This document shows, piece by piece, positions 36,745 through 48,478 of a DNA stretch of 64,000 bases. The stretch lies in the NCBI GenBank assembly GCA_037039685.1, contig JAWNGF010000002.1, positions 558,001-622,000 on the forward strand, in the 5' to 3' direction. The translations under genes were made by a program, and so were the position numbers. Origin of the DNA: Ceratobasidium sp. AG-K. Lineage: Eukaryota > Basidiomycota > Agaricomycetes > Cantharellales > Ceratobasidiaceae. Positions within the stretch are counted from its first letter, which is position 1; each line of letters begins with the position of its first letter. The notes under the pieces are model-generated. The model saw only the letters and a list, made by a program, of their open reading frames with translations. It was not told the DNA's origin and did not search any database.

Positions 36745-39290
36745 TTAAACGCGGGGAGCGGGGGTGATCCTGGGTTCGCGGACGAGCCTCCTGCGGCCAG
36801 TGCATGCGCTGGGAACAGCGGCACCTTCGGCATCCCATGGGTCGGGGTACGTGCAGCCCTCGACGGGAACATAGTCGCCCTCCCACCCGCCGCTGCCTCC
36901 GACCCAACCGCTGCCAGCCGAGACAGTCGCGGCGGTAAAGGTAGGAGCAGGCATCGTGTGCGGGGTACCGGTGGGAGTGTAAGTCGGGAGGGCAGCAGCA
37001 TTGGCCTGATCGGCGAGCGAAACAGGAGGCCAGGGGTGCGACGAGCGGAGGGCAGCGGCAATCGTCTGCGACACATACGACGTCTGGGTGGGCTTGAGTT
37101 CACCGGCACGGGGGTTCGTGTTGCCGCATGCGCCAACAGCCTCGCGAGGGTCCTCGGGGATCCAGCCGTTTTCGAGACCAAGCTTGTATGACCAGAGGGG
37201 TGAGTTGACCTTGCCGGTCGCGAGCGACGCGCCAATCTTCCAGGTCCAGAAAAAGTAGTGCTGATGGAACGTTAGGTTGGACTAGGTGCGCGGACGATAA
37301 CAACTCACCTGCATAGCGTCCATGCTAGCCATAGCAAACTGCTTGAGGTCGGCCTTGGTCTCGGCAGTCCAGTCGGTCGAATCGAGCCAGGGCTCGCAGC
37401 TTCCGATGCGGGGACCGTTGTAGCTGGACAGAGTTCCATCGTAACGGTAACCACTGCTAGCACCGTTCAAGTAGAGACTAGGCCGCGTGTCAGAAAAACG
37501 GCAACAATAAATCCCAGAAGACTCACCCGCAATCATTGAAAGCCAAGCTCCATTCACCGGCAGCGGCGAAGCCATAAGTGTCGAGGGTACCGTTGAAGCG
37601 AGCAGCCCAGCGAGCGCAAGGACGTTGAACCTGGCCAGACAAAGGAGTCGAGTCGAGAGGGGTGGCAAACGCAAAGTACGGGTGCGAGTCTATTCGGAAC
37701 TTAGTGTATGATTAATTAGACATCAGATCAACGCACCAAGAGCAATACGGTCAGAGCCAGGCAAAAAGTCGACCCATTGTTCAAGAGGCTGGAAGCCGTC
37801 GTGAATCGAGATCCAGGGACCCTTGCCAAGGCCGGTAATGTTGCGCATCATGTCGTGCATCTCAATGTAGCTGCCAAGGAGGTTAAACACGAGGTCGAGT
37901 CGGCAAGGACAAGACGTACAAGCTGGTGATGGTATCAATGCCGATATCGCTCGTCTGGGCCTCGTTGACGACACCAAAGAAGGGAACGACATCCTTGTAC
38001 TGGTCCTGGGAAATGAACTCGGTGATGGTGCGCATAATGTTGAGCGAACGCTGGGCGTTGGCAATGCCCATGACACCGTGCATCCTATGACAACGTTAGA
38101 TAAGGTTTCCGATTGGACCAGATGACGCACCAGTTGGTTTGGCCACGCTTTCCAGAGTGGTTGAAGCCATTTTGCGATCCGGGGATGGTGTGGAGATCAA
38201 CGTTGATGCGAAGACCATATTTACGCGCCCATTCAATGGCCTTCAAGAAGTACCTGGCATTCACGTAAGCTTTCTCGGCCATCACCACGTTTAACAAGCG
38301 ACTCACTTCCAGGCCACGCGCTCCAAAAAGGGCTCCTCGGGGAACTTTTCGACAGCCCAGTATGGGATGGGAATGCGAACCCAGTTGAGGCCGGCCGCAG
38401 CAATCTGAGCAAAGTCTTCCTCGGTGATGAACGTGGCATAGTGCTCTTCGATGACCTTGGCGACACCTCCCGACGAGGCGTTGGCAGCAATGGCGGTGCA
38501 CAGAGTCCACTCGTCAATGGCCTGAATGCCACCGTATCCGGGCGAGCTGGGCTGATAAGGCTCGTAGAGGGCGGGAGAAATGAAGGGTTCCAAGACAAGC
38601 CAGCCGCCGAGATTCACACTGTCAGGGAGTCAGCCAACTGTTTGTAATTTGAATAGTTGACGTACCCTCGCATGTGGTCGGTTCCGTATTTCCAAGGCTC
38701 GCTGAGAGGGGGCGACCAGCTCTGGGCACGGGCCGAGTTGTTGAACGGGTTGGTGGGATCCGAGACCCAGAAGCCACCAAACTTGTTCGTGTACGTGAAC
38801 GTCGTACCGTCCTCCTTGGTGATGATGGAGCCATCTCCGCCTGTAGAATAATTAGCAATAATCAGGATATTGTTCAGGGGTGCGTACCCGAAGTGACAGC
38901 ACCGCTGGATGGGTTGTTGCCTCCAGTAGGGAGGGTACCCGTGGGATCTCCCCCACTGCTGCCTCCGCTGTTTGAGCTCTCGGCCGAGTTGTTGTTTGGC
39001 TTGATGACCTTGAAGTAGACCGGGACAACCACAGCAACGACGACGACAGCAAGCGCTGCGAGACCAACAGCAGCCCAAACCAATGGGCGCTTGTTGCGCT
39101 TGGGCTCAGCCTCGTTGTGGAGCACGGGGACCGCAAGACCGTCATTGGATGACGACTCGCGCTTGACCGACGGATCCTGGCTGGCTGTCGTAGCCATCGA
39201 GTCGCGGTGGTCCGCTCCCAGAGGCCTGGGGGGCGTGAGCGTCTCATTCGCAGCCGCAGAGGGCGACTCGGGCCTGGGCGAGCTCGACAT
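36745..39290 (-). CDS. membrane-anchored GH5 exo-beta-1,3-glucanase (EXG type)
   Basis: The minus-strand gene starts at 39290. The ~70-residue cytoplasmic N-terminus is polar, followed by a single membrane anchor ([20 protein letters not shown]) and a Ser/Gly-rich linker. The glycosidase domain has [40 protein letters not shown], the acid/base Glu in FFGVVNEAQ, and the nucleophile Glu in [13 protein letters not shown] tail with HYFFWTWK and PYSYKLG-like blocks precedes a Pro/Thr-rich end with Cys residues and a stop at 36745. About eight introns split it. GH5 subfamily 9 enzymes trim beta-1,3-glucan in the cell wall; the type II membrane topology matches EXG3/D-like fungal enzymes. Both catalytic glutamates are present. 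It is the most complete secretory-pathway gene in the window. Confidence 0.88.
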
Positions 39291-40953
39291 GGGGAAGAGA
39301 AATGGGGATCAATTCGAGGGTCTCGTTCTTTTATTCATCACACCCAGGCCAAGGCGCCAAGCATTCAGGGGCCATTCGGTCATGTTCAGTCCTACCGCGT
39401 ATTTTTAGCGGACTGCTGTCAAACCCTTGTTATACAGTCATATATTTATCACGGCACCATCTTGGACTACTTGCTCAACGACTCGAACGCGCCCGACGCC
39501 GCCCCACTCGATTAATCGTCGTCGGTCGATCAGGGCCCGTGACCGCGATTACGGAATCCCATGACGCGAATTCTCCCATTGTCGTCGCGACGACCAGGAA
39601 CCAATAGCAGACTCTCAAATCTTGCAACATTTCTCACCGACGCTGCCGACATTTGCGTTTCCTTGTACGTGCTGGGCAGGGTCGCATCTGCCGAGTTTCT
39701 GGGCCTTCGTCATGTCGCTCATTCCACTGGGGATCGAGCTTCTTCGGTCCCCCGAAAAATCATGCTGTGGCGCTTCGGATGATAACACTAGAAGAGCGTG
39801 TTCCAACGTTGGGATTGATCATCGGGGCGTGTTTTGTGCGTGGCCTGGCGCGTCTTGTCCGTGCTGCTCGATATTTTGACTGGCTGAGGTGGTTGTACAT
39901 AATTCGTACATAAATACGTCTAGCCTGATTGGTGCTCAAATGAATACGTTTATGAATGAATGTTTGCGAATTTATCGACGTTCCTGCGGTCGCCAAGACA
40001 CCATCAATCAAGGCGCCGACACTCTTCGCAAGAAGCTATCAAAACTCTATTGGAGGTAATCTCAATTCAAACCATCACGCCCACCGCGACAGCCCATCGG
40101 CAATTGTTTGGCTTTTTCGGTTGAGGACGGGCGGGATTTGCTCCTAAGCGGGTAAATCGCTGTGTTGTTACCTGGACAGATATAATTTATTCAAGTTTGT
40201 TCCTTGCCCGAGTATGGTCATCTGAATCGTAGTCGGCTACATAATCGATATTTGCTATGATTGCTGAGCGTAAACCTTACTTTATGTGTGCTTTGAATTT
40301 TGTATTGTATGCGTTCTCAGTGGGCAGGCGAGAGTTACTTCACCTACTGGGCGGCAGTCTCAAGCGAAATTGTGCGCGAGAATGCGAAAGAAGCCATACA
40401 CTTGCGATTTCCAGCAGGTGAATCTACAGAGTTTTTTCTGGCCGTAGTTGTGGGCGTGTTCCAGCGCTCATCTTGAGTTACTTGGCTACGGACATGGCTG
40501 GCTAGAACCCTCGAGTCGTGTGGTACGAAGATAAGCCAAATAAATTTATAAGCTTACTATAAAATTTCGATTGATTGATATTTAGATGCACGAGGCAGAG
40601 CCGACAGCCGCATTTCTACGGCTTGTCCCCAACAATGTCCGGCGAGACCTCTCAAATGACGTCAGAGTCATAGAGAGACTAATTCTATCTTCAGCCCAGC
40701 CAGATCGGGACCAACTGGGCAGAAGATTTTATATAATTTACCTCCAAGCGCTTCATGATATCAGTTGTGTCGAGCGCTTATCAGTTTGCACAGAAATTTA
40801 GACACCTGATCAAGTTATCGGTCTAGACCGGACCATAACCCTCGGGCCAGACACGTTGCAAGCATACGGCCCTGGTACTTTGCACGTACACAAGCGCATA
40901 CGTGACCTCGACTCCCATCTTTTCACTATTGCGACGATATCCGGGGAGCACCT
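39291..40953. other. intergenic region upstream of NLR paralog 2
   Basis: The region 39540-39915 has plus-strand frames with short hydrophobic stretches (for example 39653-39913, ending LVRAARYFDWLRWLY) that might be a small membrane protein or relic, but no start, splice pattern or family could be established. A frame at 40586-40801 is unsupported. The rest is A/T-rich. Confidence 0.35.
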
Positions 40954-43900
40954 ATGGCGTCTGACCAAAAGTCGCTAGGAGATTTGTTCCTAGTGTGCTT
41001 ACCGTGGATGCGGCGTCGAGCCAACTCGGATTCCCCTTCTGTGTTAACTCATGCACGCAACCAGAATCTAACCTCGTCGGAAATGGGACCTACTCCAAAG
41101 GTCGCAGCGGCGGTTCTTCTCACAGAGATCAACCCTCGTCCCCAAATAGATAACCCTAAATGGAACGACCTGAAGGTGGCCGTAGGGGCGCTGCACATTA
41201 GCTTAGATATATTTCCGCCGCTACAAGAAGTCGTCGGTGTATTACTCGAGAGCATGACGCATTTGCAGGTATGATGATAGCCCCGGAAGCATGGTAATCT
41301 GATGGTCGACGGTTGAACAGATAGCCGAGCAGAATAAAGAGGGGTATGAAAAGCTCGCTACGGAACTTACAACCTTGGTGGAAACTTTAGGCTCACACCT
41401 TCCGAAGACAAAACTTGCGAGTACACCATATTCAATCGAAAACGTTGCACGGCAAGTTTAGTGAACTTGAGTATATTGGCGGTGTATTGAGACGGACGCA
41501 GAGCTCTGAGTGAGCTGGTGCCACGCATAGAACGACAACAGGGTAGATCGACAATGAGTCGAATCGTTGCAGCTAAAGACGATCAAGATGACCTGTTGGG
41601 ATGCTACCGAGATATGGGAGCACTGTTTCAACAACTTCAGGTGAGTGCAAATACCAGACATTACTGATTGGGGAAGTATTCTGATCGGGTTTTAGATGGA
41701 TATTTCACTTAGCGTCTGGGATGTCGTGGTCGAGGGACAAATGGTATGCTAAGCAAGCCATAACCTGGTTGATAAAAAAACTCAGCTAATGCCTCATTAT
41801 CGTTAGGAGTCACGCCTACAGTACCTCAATCCCGTACACCTGGCTTACTACAGCGCGGGGCTACCAATGGAGATGAACCAGCGCGGTGGATGCACGCAAA
41901 ACACCCGCGTTGGAGTACTTGATGAGGCAAAATCATGGTCGAAAGATAAAATGGCGGCGAAGATATACTGGATGAACGGCATGGCCGGTACTGGCAAGAC
42001 CACGATTGCATACAGTTTGTGCGAACAGCTCGAAAACAATAGCCAACTGGGTGCCAGTTTCTTTTGCTCTCGTTCGTCTTCAGACTGCCGAGACGTGAAC
42101 CGGATCTTTCCCACGGTTGCTTATCGACTGGCTCGTTATTCGCACGCGTATCAGTCGGCGCTCTGCCAGTTGCTGAGCAAGGAGCCGGACGTAACGCGAC
42201 AGAGGATCTCGGTGCAATTTGGGAAACTAATAGTCGAGCCGCTGAAGAAGGTGAAGGCGGCGATACCAAGTGATGTGGTCGTTGCGATCGACGCACTGGA
42301 CGAATGTACTGATACCGATGGGATGAAGAAAATTCTAGAACTGCTATTTCGACATGCTAGTGAATTACCGATCAAGTTCTTTGTGACTAGTCGACCCGAA
42401 CCAAATATCCAGAACCAAATAATGGTACATCCCGATTCATCCCGTTCAATCTTACATCTGCATGATATTGAGCAGTCTCTCGTCGAGGATGACATTCGAA
42501 AATACCTCATTGAGGCGTTATCACCAATCCAACCAGCTACCGAAGATGTCGACCAGCTCGTGGCGCAAGCCGGTCGTCTATTCATTTTTGCCGCCACCGT
42601 TGTTCGATATATTGTGCCAGAAGATACTACTATCAATCACAGAGCGCGCATGTTAACTATGTTGGGGATATCCTCAAGACACAACCAACCGAACTACAAG
42701 GAGATTGACAAGCTTTACTTGGCCATAGTTTCAAGGGCACTCGGAGGGGAGCTAGAAGAAGATGAAGTGAAAAATAGGCAACTTGTGCTCTGGACAGCTG
42801 TATGCGCTTCTGAACCGCTGGACGCGCTCGTACTTGCTGAGATACTAGGTGCCAGCCGGGTTGATATTGAGCGAGCTGTACAACCGCTGCGTTCGGTGCT
42901 TCACGTGTCCCCCAAAACAGGAGTTATCTCGATATTTCATGCTTCATTCCCAGATTTTTTGCTGAGTGCTGAGCGCGCTGGAGACTTTCAGTGTCCTGAA
43001 ATACTCCATCATCAGCTCTTGGCCAGGCGGTGCTTCGGAGTGATGACCAAGTCGCTCAAATTTAATATCTGCGAGCTCGAGACCTCATACATGTTAGATA
43101 GGGACGTATTTGACCTTGAACATCGAGTCAAGCGGTTCATCTCGCCGGGGCTGTTCTATGCCTGTCAATACTGGGGGGAGCATCTGTCTACTGTTGGAGA
43201 CACGGATGGTTTGGTTCAATCTGTACATTCGTTCCTGCGGCATCGGCTTCTGTTTTGGATGGAAGTGCTGAACCTGAAGGGTCATATTGGGCAAGGGGAG
43301 AACGTGCTGACACGAGCTCTGGAATGGATTCCGGTGAGCACGTACATATGTTTTGCTATGGGTGTAGGCTGATGCAATGCAGCAAACCAATGAACTGGCT
43401 GAGCTTCGTCAACTGACGTACGATGCACGCAACTTCATCGTCAACTTCACTGCGAGTGGCGCTTGCCTCAGTACCCCTCATCTATATATCTCCGTGCTAC
43501 CGTTGACGACAAATCAAAGTCTTGTACGGTCGCATTATTTGCCACGGACACGGAGTGTAATTCGGGTGGCGGGCAGAGCTATAGATACGCGAGGGAGAGC
43601 GACTCTGGCTGGGTGGTCCGTTGGGTCTGGAGTCCGGGCTCTTGCTCGTTCAACTGACGGAAAGCGGCTTGTCTCAGGGTCGGAAGATGGCACGATTAGC
43701 ATTTGGGACATATCGAAAGGCACTCGGATTGTTGGACCACTGAAAGGCCATGATGCCGAGATTTGGTCTGTCGCATTCTCCTTCGATGGTATGCGCGTTG
43801 CGTCAGGCTCTAAAGACTGTACAATCTGTATTTGGGACGCGTACACTGGCGTCACGACTGCTGGTCCTATTCACGGCCATACTAGGGGCATGTGTGGACT

Positions 43901-45635
43901 GGCATTCTCACCTGACGGCGCTCGTTTGGTTTCTGGGTCGGATGATCACACTATCCGCATGTGGGATGCGCATACTGGTCAACCTCTTGGCGGGTCGTTC
44001 GAAGGGCATGAAGATTGCGTCATGTCTGTCGTTTTCTCTCCCGACGGTCGACGTATAGCGTCCGGGTCAGATGACCGAACCATTCGAGTCTGGGACTCTG
44101 ATACGTGCGTGACTGTTGCTGGACCGTTCATTGGGCACACCGACTGGGTTGACTGTGTTGTATTTTCTCCGGACGGACTGCGTATCGCGTCCAGCTCAGC
44201 CGATCAAACTCTTCGAGTTTGGGAATCGTGCAGCGGACATTTGGTAGCTGGCCCATTCGAGGGACATACGGACCGTGTGAGGACGGTTGCGTTCTCACCT
44301 GACGGCACAAAGCTAGTTTCCGGGTCTTCTGATTCTACCGTTCGAGTGTGGGCCTCCTCTAATGGCCAGCTAATAACTGGGCCGTTTGAGGGACACCGTA
44401 ACTGTGTCTACGCGGTTTTATTTTCTGCTGACGGCGCCCGAGTGATTTCTGGCTCGACTGACGGTACTATTTGCGTATGGGACGCGCAATATGGAACAGC
44501 CGCAGCATCCAAGTCTTCCGGTCACACCAACTCGATATTCTCGGCTGCTTTCTCTCCCGATGGCACCCGCGCGGTATCCGGTTCCTTCGACCGCACGGTC
44601 TGCATCTGGGACACGCGAGATGGGAAGTTGCTTGCTCCGCCTTTTACAGGTCACACCGACGCGGTTGAATCGGTGACATTCTCGCCAGATGGTGCACGCA
44701 TTGTTTCTGGCTCTCGTGATCATACCATCCGAACTTGGGACGCATACACAGGTGCTTTACTTGCGGGTCCATTTGAGGGGCACGCCGGCCATGTTCGCTC
44801 GGTTGAATTCTCACCCGATGGCAGCCGCATCGTGTCCGCTTCAAACGATTACACAATCCGACTTTGGGACTCGCATACGGGTGCACCGGTTGCTGAGCCA
44901 TTTATTGGTCACGCCGACTGGGTCGATTCAGCAGTGTTCTCACCTAACGGAACTCGTATTGCCTCTAGCTCTGGTGATTGTACAATCCGTATGTGGGATG
45001 TTCACAGCAGCGCTTTGCCACTCTGGAGAAAAAGGAACCACACTGGTGGTATTATGTGTGTCGCATTTTCGCCTGATGGGACGCGAGTTGCTTCTGGGTC
45101 AGACGATTGCACGATCTTGGTACTGGATGCACTTGACGGCACCGTGCTGCATGGTCCATTCATTGGACACACCGACTTCCTCTGCTCTGTTGGGTTCTCG
45201 CCCGATGGTAGTCGTATCGTCTCCAGCTCCAAGGATTGCACGGTTTGCATATGGGATGCAGAGAGTGACAAATTAGTAATTGGCCCACTCAAGGGCCACA
45301 CCAAGGCAGTGAACTCTGTTGCCTTCTCTCCCGACGGCACCCGCATCATATCTGGTTCGACTGACTGTACCATTAGATTCTGGGACGTAGTAACCGCCGA
45401 GAAACCTCAAGGCGCAGCTCTGCATTTCGACTGCCCTTCCAATGAAGAAGGATGGCTGACCGACTCCGAGTCACAATTGTTGCTTTGGGTGCCATCCGAT
45501 CTTCGTGAAATTTTCCCACTTCCTCGTGATCCTTTAGTAATTCCCCCCCGAGGTGCTATAAAGGCCGACTACACGGACCTCCTTCTGGGAGAACGCTGGC
45601 ACGAGTGCTATGTGGACTCCAACGACTCGGACTAA
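40954..45635 (+). CDS. NLR-type STAND protein: helical N-terminus, NACHT, 14 WD40 repeats (paralog 2)
   Basis: Probable exons: 40954-41268, 41321-41455, 41515-41640, 41696-41743, 41807-43333, 43383-45635, giving 1467 aa. Intron positions match paralog 1. The 41456-41514 intron is the least certain: without it the frame meets TAG at 41459. The N-terminus MASDQKSLGDLFLVCLPW is shared with the partial gene at 63931. NACHT: GMAGTGKTT near residue 266 and VVVAIDALDEC near 365-375. Fourteen WD40 repeats follow from about residue 805, then GWLTDSESQLLLWVP. Individual blades align one to one with paralog 1 (for example blade 12 with TILVLDA in both), so the whole gene was duplicated after the array formed. 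Likely a non-self or stress receptor leading to cell death; ligand unknown. Confidence 0.86.
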
Positions 45636-48277
45636 TGCTTCCAGCACGTAATATATATTGTCATGCTCCTTTGGAAATTTGAGAATATTTGATCTTGATC
45701 TTGTAGCTTTGTTCAGGGTGGAATGTGTAGTAGATATGTTAGGACTGGGTTTGATTGAGTAATATGTCTCGTTGTAAGCGTTCAATTGGGCAGAACTTGC
45801 CTGTTGTTCACCCATATGCGTAATTTTGGCTGGGCTGAATGGGTTGTGATGGACTGGATTTGGGGTATTCCTGGCGGTGCGAGTTGAGGCATCTGATACA
45901 TAACCTGAGAGAGTGTCCGACTGGTATCGTGTGAGCGTCCCCTTGCCTTCACAGTTGAGGAACGATAGTTCTCTGGTGGCAAGCAGCCCTTGGCGATATA
46001 CAAACGCATATATTATATGTCAACTGATAGAGACGTTGTTTTGGATCACTTTTTGGTGGGTAGGGGTTGTTGAACGTTGACACCAAGGTAGTCTGGTCAA
46101 CAGATATCCAACAGGGGTTCAATACTGGGAGATGCAGTGTACATCCGGAATATCGGTAATGGTAAGACGGAACAGATTGTCACGTACTGTAGTCACAATC
46201 GCCGATTAAGTTCAATTCGCACCACCTAATTCTTCCCACCTCGTTCTCTCCGTGTTCTTCACATGCGAGTTCCCTTTGCTTACGGGAACGAGGCGCTTGT
46301 GACGCCAATTTGCGTGCTAGGGCCTATATCTTTCCCTGACATGAATAGACGAGTCAACCTGCTACGATCAGTCGCTTCGTTCAGGTCTTGGAAAGAGACG
46401 GGGGTTCGGAGGTCGTCGGATCATGGTGAACGGCAGGAATTCGATGGTGAAGAGCATATGTCGACAAGTAATACTGAGTCAGTATAGGTCTGGTAGGGGG
46501 GCGTAGGGCTGAGCTATGGATGAGGCGGCATTAGCTGAGCGTTCCCTTGATTATGGGCTCTTGGAAGGATAGGTCAACTGCACTGACCATTGTTTGTTTC
46601 GTCTGCTAGCTCCGTATATTGAGGACCATGAAGATGGTCATTCGTCTTTTATCAATAATGGGCTAATGTCTTCATGTCGGAAACATAGGGATATTAGCCC
46701 GGTGGTGTACAACCTTGGTTTGCCACAAACGTACATTGAGCCACCGCATCAACGCATCAAATGAGCCTATATCCTCAGCACAAGGACAACTTCTCCAGAT
46801 AAGAAAGCAATTTCAAGGGAGAGGAGTGTTGGCCTGGAAGTAACGACACATCAGGAGTGTACGTGTGAGTTGGTCGCAGCTTACCTCTCAGGTGGGTTGT
46901 TGCCCGCGCGAGGATCTTGACACCCCGTTCTCACGATCGCACTGACGACAACTAGTGAAATCGAGTTATTGATATTCACGTTAGACACAGTCAATGCGGG
47001 GGATTCGAGTCAGGTGTGAGTGTGAGAGTCCTGCGGATGCCTGATTGTGGTCGAGTTCATGTCGGTAGTGACTCGCCACACGAATCGTTTCCCACTCAAG
47101 TTCTTGGACCTCGACAGCAGTCACGCTCCGATGAGACTATCAGGTTGACTGGGATTCACATGACAGGGGGAGTCGAGCTGGCTGGTGCGTGCGCGTTGCT
47201 GGTCGTGTGCATCAGGGTTCGCGTCGATCAGGTACCAAGCGCCAGGTAACGTGCTCTCGACCACCACCCTCCTCTTTCGCTCGTCACACTAGCTATCCCA
47301 AGTCTCTGAGTGAATTTTTGGTCTGTTGTATCGCGATTTTAATGCCAAGGCGTATGGACGAGCGTTCGCACGCGCACAATCTGGGCGTTCAGTGTAAACC
47401 CGGTGGTTCTGCCGCCACCATTGTCTCAATGAAAACAGTGAGCGAAAACCCAACAGCCTTGCCGTAAATTCTGCTTGAGCGTATCCTGAATCTGAAGTCT
47501 AGCACCTGAGTTGCATTTTGCCGCTGGTCGATTTTGGGGACAATGTCGACCTCACTGGAGGGAGGAACTTTTGGTCAGTATGTCATCATGGTGGCTCCAA
47601 AATCAACTATCGTCATCGAGATGACTTGCATACATCAGTAAATGTAAGTGGCCTCGGCATCTCGTACTCTCCATCATCGCCTTCTTCGCTCAACCTGTAA
47701 ATCCACAACTAGTCCCTACCTCTTTGAACCTAGATATTCGACAAAGATCTAAGAGGGCTCGACAAAGCGCACCTACGCCAGGTAGTTCTGCCTTGCATAT
47801 TGCACTTAGCATGAATCGGCGGACTGCAGGTAGCACCACCTATGCGTTCGACGGGGCCTATGTGCAGCATTCCCGATTATCGTCACACCGAGTTTGACCA
47901 TCATTTTACTCGAGCCCTAACACCATGAAGCCATTCCATTATACATTGCGACACATAGGTGAATTTCGAGCTGAGGTGTGATTGGTAGAAAGTTGGGAGG
48001 GCTAATTTAATTTGGCGCGATTTTGTCACCTGTATATACTGTATGCGGAGATATACATCATAACAGCATTCTCATCCCGTCCAGGGCAATCGGCTCTGTC
48101 TCCCTCGTGTGAACGAGAACCGATTTGTCGTCCCTCGTAGAGTAGCCCACCTCGATTCTGATATAGAACCAGATAGATTAACGACAAATTTATATCAACC
48201 ATCCATACAAGTTAAATTTACTTCGGGCACTGACTGGCTTAGGTAATTTAGCTTTGTAATCGCCGGGCACTGCGTGG
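45636..48277. other. intergenic region between NLR 2 and the nested transposon
   Basis: No gene supported. Frames at 46263-46487, 47016-47249 and 47189-47467 are short and without domains. Eight bases before the transposon (48270-48277) are CTGCGTGG, part of an imperfect target duplication. Confidence 0.4.
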
Positions 48278-48293
48278 TAGGGCCGGGAATGGG
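48278..48293 (+). repeat. hAT left terminal inverted repeat
   Basis: TAGGGCCGGGAATGGG; exact inverted match to 63794-63809. After 16 bp the two ends diverge, though both continue into GC-rich DNA with CCCACCCG. Confidence 0.85.
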
Positions 48294-48478
48294 TGAGCCC
48301 GGAACCCACCCGCAGGTAAATGGCGGGTAAATGGCAATTCGGCTAGCCCCCCGGGAGCTACCCACTGGATGACTAATGGGTACCCGGGTCGATATGACGG
48401 GCACCCGGGTAGCCCAAGATCTATTACTCATAGAATGCATTAGGCAAATGTACAAATAAAATACTATATAAGGTACAA

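Noticed and set aside
39653..39913. Small hydrophobic plus-strand protein.
   Set aside because: Competing frames, no clear start or splice sites and no recognised family; kept only as a note in the intergenic entry.
41459..41461. In-frame TAG in NLR paralog 2, first taken as evidence of a pseudogene.
   Set aside because: A 59-nt GT-AG intron (41456-41514) removes it and rejoins the conserved frame, at the place where paralog 1 also has an intron.
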